Shown: in pieces, positions 1 through 14,891 of the stretch
Layout of the letters: each line of letters starts with the position of its first letter
How positions within the stretch are numbered: position 1 is the first letter of the stretch
Source of the DNA: Pardosa pseudoannulata
Taxonomy: Eukaryota; Arthropoda; Arachnida; Araneae; Lycosidae
Assembly (NCBI GenBank): GCA_032207245.1
Contig: CM063504.1
Location: 23,833,491-23,897,490 of the forward strand
Direction: 5' to 3'
Length of the DNA stretch: 64,000 nt
Position numbers and translations under genes: made by a program
Notes under the pieces: model-generated
What the model was told of the DNA's origin: nothing
Seen by the model: the letters and a program-made list of their open reading frames with translations, nothing else
Database searches by the model: none

Positions 1-1017
1 TTAAAATGTTATATGGTCAATTTAGATTGCAAATCCTAAGCGTCTCATGTACCTTAATATTTCAATGTAAAATTATTATAACATATTCCTGAAATATCAT
101 AAAGGTTTTAGGGTATTAAGTATTCATATTTCGACTAAAGTTTATCAGTTTAAAATATGTATCGTTTACATATTTCAGTTAAGACATACTTTATACGAGT
201 GAAAAGCACTTCTAATGTATCGTTATAAAATATACATTTTTGAGGAAGTACTTTACTGAGTTGGTGATCCTGTATAGTTTGTAGTGGTCAAATGAACTAG
301 TTAGACGCACGATAAAAACACAGGTATCCGAAATTCTACTAACGTTCGCATGTAACAATTGTTACATCCGAACATGCCAGCGAAAATACATGCCAGCGAA
401 ACTTTATAAAGTTAGCACAGTCAGTATTTTCTATCAGTAAGTTCTAGTTCACAACCATAAATGAAACTATTAATCATCATAAAATCTACGAATGTTAGTT
501 TAAGGTGAGGAATAGAACGGACACCAATGCTGTTGAAAAGGAGAAAATATTGCTTTTTTAACGTAATCTAATAACTCCAATTTGTTATCTATAATTTGAT
601 ATTTTAAGTGGTTATTGTTTGGAATCTGGGTATAATATATTCTAGACTGTCGAAATGTGTTCAAAAGACATTTTTGCTAACTTTATGCTATTACTACAAA
701 TAATAACTCATATCCCGCAATAATATTTCACATGAGGGTATTGATTCACTAAAACTGAATATTTTTTATCAAATAAGATAGTAATTAAAGAATCGGACCT
801 AAAATACTGTTTGCTTTTTAATTTGAATTAGATATAATTAAAATTCAAGACAAAATAAGTGCCCATCTAAGTCATTTTTAAAACTTTTTTAATCATTTGA
901 TTTATGATTTTAAGTAATTTGTAGAATTGTATAACATAGTATCTTTATTAACAGTTATTAACTCTATAAAATGCTTGTAATTCGAAACGCCATGCATATT
1001 TTTTATGATAACCAATA
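1..1017. other. AT-rich intergenic or intronic DNA, no gene seen
   Basis: No open frame, splice-flanked exon or RNA gene is supported. The only structure is a perfect 16-bp palindrome TGTAACAATTGTTACA at 351-366, followed at about 373-404 by two head-to-tail copies of a 16-bp motif containing CATGCCAGCGAAA. Confidence 0.7.
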
Positions 1018-2105
1018 CGATAGAGAGAAAAGTAAAATTTACTAAGAAAATAGCATAGAAGAAGCCTTTTCATTAGAGAAGATAAAATTATTAATATCAA
1101 GAAACAATATTAATATATAAGTTAAATATTTAAGTTAAATATTCAAGTTAATATTAAAGTAATCTAGTTTTAGCGTAGATTTATTTCAAAATAATACAAA
1201 TAGCTTAATAATTAGGCAATTTCAAAATTTAAAGTAGTACATGAAATTTAATATTTACTTAGGATTAAATAACACACTTTTGCTTTCAAAAGTATTAAAT
1301 AGATGTTATGGAAAATCAGTCCCAAATTTCCAAGCTATTAAAGCTTGAATTCCTTTAAAAAGGTATTAGCAATTTTGATTATAACCGAGAAATCTTAAAG
1401 ATGAAAGAAAGAAAATAACAATTGCTACAATATATATTTTGAAGATAAAGAAAAGAGGAATGTTAAAGTGCTGTTTTACAACAAATAAATATATTTATTA
1501 AAAAGTAAATAGCAATCACACCTCAGTATTTATTTTAACACCAATCCTATTTACACCAATAAAGTATTATGTTGTATTTATATACCAAAATATATTTTAA
1601 TATAACTAATTTGGTGTAAAAATAAAATCTATTTTTAAAAATTCTTTAAGCTGTATTAACACATTTGTAGTGATCAGTTTGTTTTTTACAACTAATTCTT
1701 GATATTAAGTAATTTTCACCAAAATTCTTTTTTCTGTCAATTATAAATGAGTTTACATCATATTTTTTTTTACAATATTTATTTTAGGCTTTATTTTAGA
1801 CTCCTTGCAATATTTATAGTAGAAAAAGAAAAGTATAATTTAGTAAGAAAGTAACACGGAATGAAGTTTTTAAATTAGAGAAAGAGATTTTAATACTTAA
1901 TCTGAGATTTTAATACTTAACATAAATATTAAAACCTAAGGTTAATATTTAAATAATCTAGTTTTAGCATAAATGTTTTTCCAAAAGATACAAAAAAATT
2001 CAACGAGCTTAATCATTGTGCAATCTCAAAATTTCAAGCGGTAGAGGAATTTTAAGTAGATAACTTTTAAGTAGTATTGGAAGATAAAAACTTATGCCTC
2101 ATTAT
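1018..2105. repeat. diverged direct duplication (two copies about 0.8 kb apart)
   Basis: The block at about 1018-1260 reappears, diverged, at about 1812-2105. Shared landmarks in the same order are an AGAAAAGTA.AATTTA start, a string of ATTAATATT/ATTAAATATT words, the core AATCTAGTTTTAGC (about 1161 and 1955), then a CAATTTCAAAATTT-like segment. Indels separate the copies. No coding frame is shared, so this is an old non-coding duplication. Confidence 0.6.
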
Positions 2106-2949
2106 GAAAGAATAATTTACAATACATGCATGAAATTACTGTTTTAATGAGCTGGAATTTTAATTTAAGAGGACAAGTAACCTTCAAAATGAGAGATTTC
2201 GACCAAAAATGTTTTTGTCTTTAAAAAGTTAAGCTAGCAGTATACTTCATAATAAAAAAATCTAATTTATCTTAACCGTTAAATCTTTATTTGTACGCAC
2301 ATACTTATTTTAAAACCAAAATATCCTACTTGCCTCTTAGGTACTTTTTGGTATCAGTGAATCCAAAATATTACAATTGAACTACATTTTTTCTCAGGCT
2401 TTCTAATTTTTTTCTACAAATGTGTTTTTATAAAATTGGATAGGCTTTTTTTTAACACAAAATATTTTCTCAGGTTACAGAGGGTTTGATTTAGTAAAAA
2501 ACTGAAAACAAATTATCAAAACATTGTATAATTCGATATAATTGTCTTTTATAAGTTGCATTTAACTTAAGTAAAAATCAACCCAGTTATGTTTCTCTAT
2601 ATATTCTAAACATATAGCTGAAAATTAATTGATTAAAATACAATGCCCTGTGATCATTTTTAATAAATGTTGTTAAATAACTCAATTTTTGAAAAGAATT
2701 TTTTAATGTAAATTAAATTTTATTTCCAATACATTTTAGTGTTATATTTTTTATGTATTCTTGCTCATTATAAAAATAAAGCTAAAAATTAAATATTTTA
2801 GAAAAAAAGTTTTGCATTTTTATTTAAAATGCAAGACTTTAAGTGAAAATATAAAACCGTTATGTCTTTATTTTAAATCCAACTTCTTTTTTAACAGATT
2901 TTAGTATCACATGTTTTATGTATTCATTCTCACTACATGCATATAGTCA
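2106..2949. other. AT-rich DNA, nothing recognised
   Basis: Runs of A/T and poly-T with no supported gene, RNA or mobile element. Confidence 0.6.
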
Positions 2950-3245
2950 AAACTTGAATGTTTATAAAACTGAGATTTAAAGTTCCCTGTTTCCTTCATT
3001 ATAAACTTCATGGAAAAAAAAAATTCCTTTTAATACATTAAAGACCTATTTATTATATTTTCATAATCTTGTTTCTCAAGAATTCCAAAAACAAATACTC
3101 AAAAATTTAATGTTTATAAAACTGGGATTTAAAGTTCCCTGTTTCCTTCATAACGAACTTTAAGGAAAAACAATTCATTTTAATAAAATAAATACCTGAT
3201 TATTATATTTTCATATCTATTCAAGAGAATTCATAGGACACATGA
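2950..3245. repeat. two-copy tandem repeat, 152-bp period
   Basis: ATGTTTATAAAACTG.GATTT followed by AAAGTTCCCTGTTTCCTTCAT occurs at 2958 and again at 3110. Similarity continues through a TATTATATTTTCAT block. The copies differ by scattered substitutions and small indels. Confidence 0.75.
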
Positions 3246-3249
3246 GTGA

Positions 3250-3345
3250 ATTTGTGACTCGCAATACATTATTTGAGACTCACAATACATTATTTTGACT
3301 CACAATATATTATTTATTTATACACAATTGTGATATTCACAATAC
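3250..3345. repeat. short minisatellite of GACTC.CAATACATTATTT units
   Basis: Three to four imperfect units of TGACTCRCAATACATTATT stand head to tail and decay into CACAATTGTGATATTCAC. Confidence 0.6.
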
Positions 3346-3638
3346 ATTAACAAAAAGCATTTTTGTTCAATGCAATTAAATGGTATTATCCCATATTTAC
3401 TTTAAACAACCAGTCAAGTTCAGCACTAAATGTAACCTAAAATACGACATCGTATAAAAACTAAATCTTATTTTTACATCTGAATTTCCATTTAAAGATT
3501 TTGAGATAGAACATCAGCCTATTTTAATTTTTGAAACATCTACGTCAACTTTTTAATCCTACATTATTCTCTTCATTTTGCAGGATAAACAGTAAAATGT
3601 AGTAATGTAATTCTTTTATCGTTTAGCATAAATACTTA

Positions 3639-4209
3639 TGTGGAGGCCCCTTCTATGGTTCGACGATTATTAAAGAAGTATCATATATAATACCATTCTC
3701 AGAAGGGACTCACACGGTGCAGTTATATAAAACAACTAGATCTAGACACACGCATTATTTTAAGATAGTATAATGAATGACGTAGAGCTCTGGCTATCAA
3801 ACTGAACTAATGTTACAGAAGTTTAAAATACTGAAAGTACATACAAGTTACATAAACAAACATCAGCACCTACGATGCAACCGAGCTTTCTGTCACACTG
3901 ACTCTTATATAGGCAGACAATATATACATACATTACAGATATTTGCATATTTAAAAAGATGCTGTTTTAACACAAATAAAAATACGATAATTATAATATT
4001 TTTACTCATAAAAAATATCAATACAGATCAAGGAATTCATGTTACAATAATATTTGAAAATGCATTACAATATTTATAATATATAAGACACTATTTAAAA
4101 AGACTGAACAATACGTCAATGGCCTTAATAAGATATGATGTGTATGACGTCAATCTTTGGCGAATCAAAACGAGGCAACGATTTTAGTTGTTGTTGCGTA
4201 ATCACCACA
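3639..4209. mobile_element. solo LTR of an LTR retrotransposon (571 bp)
   Basis: The segment begins TGTGGAGGCC and ends ATCACCACA, giving the TG...CA ends with short inverted termini (TGTGG/CCACA) usual for LTRs. It is flanked by a perfect 4-bp direct repeat CTTA (3635-3638 and 4210-4213), a Gypsy-like target-duplication length. The insertion is also visible by comparison: removing it joins ...CATAAATACTTA to CATAAACAATAAAG, which matches the uninterrupted CATGCTTATATAAACGATAAAG of the array units at 5191 and 5588. A TATA-like CTTATATAGGC lies at about 3903. No internal pol or gag remains, so it is a solo LTR. An 89-residue open frame inside it has no recognisable domain. Confidence 0.72.
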
Positions 4210-4554
4210 CTTACATAAACAATAAAGCAATTAATGAAAAATTTTGTACCAAATATTTAATAACCAAAGAAATAAAAAATAAAGCAATAAGATGTTCCGA
4301 GATATTTTATAATGTGTTATAACATAAACATTTGTAATAACCTTAAGCGAAAAAGTTTGAATAGCATTTTCTTAACTTTACACTGTCAAGAAAATACTAT
4401 AAGGCGATTTTCAACATCAAAGAACATCTCAACTTATGACGATTCTGGCTTTAGTTTCAAACGGAAGAACAGTTTATTGCTTGCCTATTGGCTGTTGTTA
4501 TGAAAATGAATGGGAACGGCATTATAGTAGTTCGTGAAGTTACAAGAAATTGCT

Positions 4555-5960
4555 CTATTCTTTACGATATTCATTTTCAATAGCCATTCAAGAGTAACTC
4601 TAAATGTATTAAAAATTAAGAGTGAAATCTTATTTTTTTCCTCTAAATTTTAATTTCATAATTTAAAAAGTACTTCAACCTATTTTAATTTTTTAAACAC
4701 ATAAGTCAACTTCTTAATCTTGTATTATTCTCTTCATTTTACATAATGTAAACAGAAAATAATGCAATAATGTATTTTTTATCGTTTCCCATACATGCTT
4801 ATATAAAAGATAAAGTAATTAATGATGGATTATTTTGTGCATTATATTTAATAATTTAAAAAGTTTAAAATTTAAAATAATTATACGTCGCGAAATATTG
4901 TTAATGTATTACAAAAGAAATATTTTGAGCAATTTTACACGGTTAGGAAAATGCTATTCTTTACGATATTCATTTTCAATAGCCATTCAAGAGTAACTCT
5001 AAATGTATTAAAAATTAAGAGTGAAATCTTATTTTTTTCCTCTAAATTTTAATTTCATAATTTAAAAAGTACTTCAACCTATTTTAATTTTTTAAACACA
5101 TAAGTCAACTTTTTAATCCTGTATTATTCTCTTCATTTTACATAATTAAGATAGAAGGTAATACAATAATGTATTTTTATCGTTTCCCATTCATGCTTAT
5201 ATAAACGATAAAGTAATTAATGATGGATTATTTTGTGCATTATATTTCATAATTTAAAAAAATTTTAAATTTAAAGTAATTACACGGTGCAAAATATTGT
5301 TAATGTATTTCAAAAGAAATATTTTGAGCAATTTTACACGGTTAGGAAAAGGCTATTTATTACGATCTTCACTTTCAATAGTCATTTAATTGTAACACTA
5401 AACGTATTAAGAATTAAGAATTAAATCTTATTTTTTTTCTCTAAATTTTAATTTCAGAATTTTATAAGTATTTCAACCTATTTTAATTTTTTAAATACGT
5501 ACAACTTTTAATCCTGTATTATTCTCTTCATTTTACATAATTAAGATAGAATGTAATACAATAATGTATTTTTATCGTTTCCCATTCATGCTTATATAAA
5601 CGATAAAGTAATTAATGATGGATTATTTTATGCATTATATTTCATAATTTAAGAAATTTTAAATTTTTAAGTAATTACACGGTGCAAAATATTGTTAATG
5701 TATTTCAAAAGAAATATTTTGAGCAATTTTACACGGTTAGGAAAAGGCTATTTATTACGATCTTCACTTTCAATAGTCATTTAATTGTAACACTAAACGT
5801 AACATAAATTACAATATCACACAAAAAAATAAATCTTGTTTTTACTTCTGGATTTTCATTCAGGATTTTAAAAAGGTGCTTCAACCTATTATAATTTTTA
5901 AAACGTCTACGTCACCATTTTAGTCTTCTATTATTCTCTTCATTTTTTGCATGATAAAGA
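4555..5960. repeat. tandem array, 399/395-bp unit, four copies
   Basis: The landmark CTATT.(T)TTACGAT starts units at 4555, 4954, 5353 and 5748, giving periods of 399, 399 and 395 bp. Units 1-2 are nearly identical in their first half, and units 3-4 share a different variant (ATCTTCACTTTCAATAGTCA). The last unit decays near 5960. An older diverged unit lies upstream (about 3375-3638 continuing at 4214-4340), split by the solo LTR. No conserved reading frame runs through the units. Confidence 0.85.
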
Positions 5961-6867
5961 CAGGGAAAAGTAAGATTTATATAGCACTACGGAAATTACT
6001 CCCCTTAAGATAACGATCATCCAATCGGCTTCTGACCTTTTAGTAGTGGTTTAATCAAGTAGCAACATTCTATGCAGAACGTCGTTATTCTTGCAGTAAC
6101 GAGCTCCTTAAATAAGTCATCGGGAAAATTGCACACGAAATGTCTATATCATTAATTTTGCTTCGAAGTCTTTTTCCTGTTACATCAGATACAAAGGTCA
6201 TCTTGTAATACTATATTTTTCTTAAACCTTAATAAGTCAGTGATAATCAAAGTGCTCATTAGCGGTATTATTTAAAAAAAAACATTTAAAGACGTAAATA
6301 ACAGATATGGTAGAGATGCAACAATAACGCTGCGTTTTTCCTCTTCATATTTGGCGATTTAATGGACTCGCCAAGTAGCGATAGTTAGTTTATCGTACTT
6401 GTATAAAATTTGATAATTTAATCTGCATATATTGTTTAAAAGATGTTTCTTTGTGTTGAATATTGTTTCAAATGCTATATATCTTCATATTTTTCACTGA
6501 AAAGTTTGCTATAAATAAAATTTTATTGTGTTTTAAATAGTATTTTTTATATTTTCATTTCCAAAAAAAAATCGTTTAAAATGTTAGACTTCTTTAATTT
6601 CCAATTCATAAGAAACACTTAATTACCACCACTATATTGTTTGGTGATCAAAAAAAAATCGCCAAATGGTGATCGCCAATAAACATGGGGGCGGGCAGCG
6701 GCATGCCAGGTTAATCTATTCCACGGATATATATGCTACTAAAATTCTAAAAAAGTATGCATAAAAACTAGAAAGTATTAGTTATTTAACTCCATCATAC
6801 AAAAATTATTTTTTGTACTCCTTTAAATATATTTTGAAATGCATTTCAGCAATAAATTGTTTTAATA
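5961..6867. other. AT-rich DNA with a pair of inverted GGCGA motifs
   Basis: No gene seen. The 12-mer ATTTGGCGATTT at 6349-6360 occurs inverted as AAATCGCCAAAT at 6656-6667. Further GGCGA/TCGCC words lie just inside or outside each copy. This could be the ends of a roughly 320-bp foldback element, but no target duplication was found. Confidence 0.3.
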
Positions 6868-6930
6868 GGTCTTAAAGGAAGCCAGGGGCCTTTAATGGCT
6901 GTAGTGCTAAGATGATGATGGTGAATAACT
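6868..6930 (+). mobile_element. possible LINE 3' end with (GAT)n tail
   Basis: A GC-richer stretch AGGGGCCTTTAATGGCTGTA continues into GTGCTAAGATGATGATGG and then into AT-rich DNA. A short unique end followed by a GAT/ATG microsatellite is the shape of some non-LTR retrotransposon 3' tails. No coding remnant is attached, so the assignment is weak. Confidence 0.3.
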
Positions 6931-7109
6931 TCTTTTATTTATCATAAACCAAGTTCATATTACGTTTCATTATAACTAAAAGATCTTTTTAATGTTTCTT
7001 TTTAAAGTTTCTTGTTAAAATTTGCCAATGATTAATTTTAATGTTTCAGTTATATTGATATTTAAATTTTTATTTGAAATTTAAATTCATTCCATTTAAC
7101 ACATACATT

Positions 7110-7330
7110 TTATTGTAGATACTTCTTGCATAATTTAATCTTATATTGGTGTGGAATGCAAATACTGTAATTTTTTATCACTTCCCACAAATGCTTATAT
7201 AAATGGTATAGTAACTAATATAATATTATTTTGTGTAAAATATTTAAGAATTTTTAATTATACGTTGCGAAATATTTTATTATATGTTATAACAGAAATT
7301 TTAAATGTTTTACAAGTTTTACAGTGCTTT
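7110..7330. repeat. diverged dispersed copy of the 399-bp array unit
   Basis: The order ATTTTTTATCACTTCCCA, AATGCTTATATAAA, GTAACTAATATAATATTATTTTGTG, TACG.TGCGAAATATT and GTTATAACAGAAAT parallels the second half of the 4.5-5.9 kb units, with many substitutions. It shows the unit also exists outside the array. Confidence 0.6.
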
Positions 7331-8316
7331 ATTGAGTATCAAAAATGTATAATCTTCAACATGCTTCAAAAAACTAATATGTGTCTAAACCTACGATATA
7401 ATTTTAGCGAAGAAAGTTTCAGGTAATATAGTAACATTTTTATTTCAAATTCATTATACAGATTAATTATAGTTAACACATAGAACTAAATGCTATCAGA
7501 AATAAAGACTATGTTTAGGATTATAAATAGAGGATTAGAAACCTTGGATATAACTTAAATTAAACATAGATAATTGAAAAACTTCCTTTCTATTATTTCA
7601 CTCATTATGTTTTATTTGCTGGGTAAAAACAGATAAGTATTTCAAAAATATACTATTCTTAATATGGAAATAAGGAAAGTAAAAAAAAAATTCAATTGAA
7701 ATGCTTTTACACAATTCACTGAGAATATCTATTGAAAATTTTCACTTCTAGTTTAAAAGATTTAATCAGTGTAGAATATAGAAAAAATACATTTTGTATT
7801 TTTTTACAGAAAAGTAATGAAAGCAAAATATCACTTCCGAAAAAATTTCTTTCTTGAATTAAAAGCAAAAACTTCATAAGTAATATTCTTCTCCCATGCT
7901 TCTAGTGTTTACATATTTTCTATAATGTTAACAAGGCGGTAATTCAATTCTTGGTGAAATATTATCAAGAAAATAGTGTGTATTGATTAGCATATTTCTT
8001 CATTATGGTATATTTGCGCGACTTAGTTTTCCTATATCTGCAAATATTGGGTAAAGTGAATCCCTTAATTATTAAACGCAAAATTATTGCTAAACTAAAT
8101 ATTCAGTGTGTTTTTCTACTGATATTTGTGTATGACATATTTTATATAAAAAACTGTATTGTGAAAAATTGCACAATCGATTGCTTAGTATAAGTCACGT
8201 AATTACAGTGCATAAACAATAAGTAATAAACTAACACAAAATTTTCATCGCAGGACACTATTTATTCATGGTTTCAAAGATTTACAGTCATAGCTATTAA
8301 TATTTATTTCTTTATT
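7331..8316. other. AT-rich DNA, nothing recognised
   Basis: Short chance open frames only (for example 8005-8193, AT-driven composition, no domain). No RNA gene or repeat boundary was supported. Confidence 0.6.
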
Positions 8317-8947
8317 TTACAAATGCCGAACAATTAACGCCACAGCCATTAGTTCACTGGTCCTTTAATACTTTTTAAAAATGTCCTCATATTAAAAAAG
8401 TACAACACAATTATTTAAATGTTCTAAAATCATTGGATGACTAGAGTAACACTAAACGTAGTGCGGTGAATCCACCACCCCACCTCTATAGAGATGGTCG
8501 CGAAGAGTGGCACTGCAGTCTTCCTCGAAAAACTGGGAACAGATCTCTTTTCTCCTAAAATCCTCCATCTCTTATTCGTCGCACGTTGAACCATATGTTG
8601 TTTAAGAGTTTTCTTAAGAGTGTTAACAAATAATTTAGTTGTATGAAATGAAAGAGGGCTATTCATACGTTGATCTATAAAGGTTCCCTTTTTAGCCACT
8701 GTATCAGCCTTTTCCTTTCCCAAAATTCCATAATTAGCAGGTATCAGCAGGAAAGAAATGCTGTATGACAGTGTCTTAAGCAAAGGCTTTATTCTAAACT
8801 CCTTAGGGACCTATTTTGATTATTCGAAAAAAATCTTGAAGCGCACTCTTAGAATCCGACAAGATGCTTATTCTTGTAAAAGAGTGACTACAAACCGATT
8901 TCTGTTGAGTTGTCACTGCAATAGCTTCAATTTCACCATCAAATGCA
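8317..8947 (-). pseudogene. C-terminal RNase H and tail remnant of a non-LTR retrotransposon (Jockey/I-type LINE)
   Basis: Reading the minus strand from 8947, one frame gives FDGEIEAIAV and then ILSDSKSAL. These are the Glu and second Asp motifs of the RNase H domain found at the C terminus of LINE ORF2 proteins. A stop and frame change near 8810 follow. The next frame (8783-8430) gives IPANYGILGKEKADTVAKKG, the H-x-G-x-x-G-N-E-x-A-D motif, with the usual His replaced by Asn. A WRILGE...SFSRKTAV segment follows, and another shift leads to HLYRGGVVDSP and MILEHLNNCV, corresponding to the Cys/His-rich tail of these proteins. The remnant ends at a stop at 8317-8319, followed by an AATAAA-like signal. 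The first catalytic Asp, the reverse transcriptase and the endonuclease are absent. At least two frameshifts and several stops make it a dead, 5'-truncated copy. Confidence 0.8.
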
Positions 8948-10223
8948 ATATTTTATAATATTTTAGAATGAATATTACAACGAGTTGAAAATTTTACCGC
9001 CAGTGGATCCTATAAAATAAAAAAAAAATTATCTGAATTATATAATAAGCTTAACTGAGCTGTTTACAAAAGACAGAAAGTATTTTGTGCTAATTTGAGA
9101 CGATGACTGAATTATGATTAATCAGAGTATATGACAGCAAGCTGATATAAAAGTGTGATACCGACTTTCCTTCTTTATTGTTATAATACATAGAAGAAAA
9201 CAGTTTTAAGATGCTATACAAATTTTTATTTGGGAAGTCACATTTCTGTGAAGAAAAACTCTAAAGTATTTTGTTTTATTGTTTTTACTTTTAGTTTTTC
9301 ACTAAATTTTCAAGGAAAATGAAAGACGGAAACTTTTAAACAGTGACAAACAGAGGAAATTGTTGAAAATATTTCAAAGTTGTTTCATGTATAGACTCTA
9401 ACATGTAACGTCATAAATCTAACTATAAAATAAATTACTCAGATGTATTTGTACTATAATAAAAAATTAAAATTAATAGAATTTTCTTTTTTTCTTAAGA
9501 GATCCTTTATTGAATTACAGCACACCTTTTTTTTAATGACAAATTAATTTCACTGTTTTGTTAATATAATAACATACATTAATACCATTCTTCTGTTTCA
9601 ATAACTCACGAAACGTTGGTTAAAAACTGAAACATTCACTTATGATTTATAGCGCAGATTTTGATCAGGAATATTTACCCTTCGGTAATAACATTTCGAA
9701 CTTTAAATTACATCCATCAATTATTTTCATAAAACTATCTCATATCTATGCAGAGTTTTAAATGCTTTAATTTTGTGACGCTCCTATTCCATATTAGATA
9801 ACAAAATCCATTACTCATCTAGATACCTGGCTCATAGCTGAAGTTATTATATTTGACATGAATGATCGTCAATAATTAATATGAAATTACGCTGGTGATC
9901 GCTTTCCAGCGATAGATTAGACTTTTCCTCTGTATAATATAGATATATATGTTATCAGACAACCTCAAATTACCCAGGAAATAAACATGAGTTATTTTTC
10001 ATAACCTGTAATAAATCTAGACTATAATGGGAGACATATTTGAATTTTAGTTACAGGTGTAAAATACATAAAATTTTCACAGCTCTGTATGTTTACGTTT
10101 ATATCCTTATTTGGGGTTATTTTGAATATTTATAACACTGTTCAAAGTTGGTCTGCTATTATATAGTATAATTAAACAAGTCGTGATTAATTCTAGTGTG
10201 AATATATATATGATGTATGTATA
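8948..10223. other. AT-rich DNA, no gene seen
   Basis: Nothing coding. A small hairpin CGCTGG/CCAGCG (9890-9911, 10-nt loop) is the only structure noted. Confidence 0.6.
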
Positions 10224-10705
10224 TCTTTATATATAAAAAATGTCCTGTCCGTGTGTTTGTAACAGAGCTCCTCTTAAACGGCTGGACTGATTTTGATGAA
10301 ATTTTGTGTATGCAATTAAGTTAATTCGAGGATGGTTTGATTCGCAATTTGATACGATAAAAAATGCTTTTTTTTAATTAAAAATCCAGAATTGTGCGCT
10401 TGTGGAGATTATTATAAAATCGCTTGGAATCCTTCACTGCCAACATATCTGTGGCGCAGTGGTCACCGTGACGGGCTTTAGCAAAAGAAGTCCCAGGATC
10501 GAATCCCCGAACAGGCGATGAGGGAATTTTAATTTTATCTAATTACTTTTGGGATGACTGTACGCGTGGTGGCGTTAAGTATTTTTAAAATAATATTTTC
10601 CTTACTTTTTCATCAAAACGGTTCAATTCATAATTTATTTAAAAACATTTTACAATTTTTAGATTTACAGCGTTAAAACAGAACAACATCTGTCTGGTCG
10701 CCTAA
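10224..10705 (+). mobile_element. non-autonomous Helitron-like element (482 bp)
   Basis: The 5' end reads A|TCTTTATATATAAAAAATG, with 5'-TC directly after an A. Next comes a TGTCCTGTCCGTGTGTTTGT block and then ACGGCTGGACTGATTTTGAT, a type of subterminal sequence I associate with repeated elements in many arthropods. The 3' end carries a short hairpin CAGA-ACAACA-TCTG (10679-10692), nine bases, then CTAA (10702-10705) followed by T. TC at the 5' end, a hairpin about 10 nt before a CTRR 3' end, no terminal inverted repeats, and insertion between A and T are the Helitron hallmarks. There is no Rep/helicase frame, so it would depend on a partner. The hairpin stem is only 4 bp, which limits confidence. 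Confidence 0.6.
10452..10506 (+). other. tRNA-like A box and B box pair inside the Helitron-like element
   Basis: TGGCGCAGTGG (10452-10462) fits the pol III A-box consensus fully. GGATCGAATCC (10496-10506) is one base from the canonical B box. The 33-nt gap is tRNA-like. No clover-leaf acceptor stem was found, so this is a tRNA-derived segment (captured SINE head or element-internal promoter), not a functional tRNA gene. Confidence 0.55.
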
Positions 10706-11152
10706 TATATATATATGTGTGTGTGTGTAATAAATAAAAATTATTTAACTTTATTAATTCTTTAAAAACCACCTCTCCCCCATTCTAATTCCTTAAAATC
10801 TTTTCACCATCGTCTAAATGTCTTAATCAAAGGAGTGTCTTCCACTTAAAATTCTTTCGATACAATTCCCAAAGCTTTCTATTCTCTAAATGTAAATTTT
10901 CTGTCTATTCAACACGTTTTCCAGCTGTCGCCAGCAAATGGCTCCGCGTTTTTTCCTGATCTTAACACTTAATTCGCTAAGTAAGTTTCTTCTATCTTAG
11001 GAAAATTCTTTTTGTTTTCACTCTTGGGTGCACCTCTGTTTCGAGCAGAGTGATTTTTGTGTCTTTCCCTGGTCTGTCGTTGACCAGTAAAGATGTCCGT
11101 TTTAGCAGCTCTGAAATAAAGTTTTCATTAGATTTGTGCCGCCCTCTTCAAT

Positions 11153-14806
<3,654 letters not shown>

Positions 14807-14811
14807 TGTAG

Positions 14812-14891
14812 GCGTTGCTTGTGTAATTTTTATGTCTGTGGGAATCTTATTTGCCAACATGCACTTAACTAAATCTTTAGGGTCAAAGTAA
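14812..14891 (+). CDS. candidate terminal exon encoding a hydrophobic helix and short tail
   Basis: After the TA tract, TATATAATTGTAG (AG at 14810-14811) could be a 3' splice site. It is followed by an open stretch read in the frame GTT GCT TGT (14814 onward) to TAA at 14889-14891. The peptide is [20 protein letters not shown] plus five residues: a predicted membrane helix with a basic tail of about nine residues. Its amino-acid and codon use is balanced, unlike the surrounding Tyr/Ile artefacts. Downstream sequence (14892-15180) looks like a 3' UTR. The pyrimidine tract is poor and I recognise no family with certainty; the last helix of a tetraspanin or a transporter would look like this. 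No partner exon was identified in the window. Confidence 0.25.

Noticed and set aside
3810..4079. 89-codon open frame as a gene
   Set aside because: It lies wholly inside the solo LTR and has no domain.
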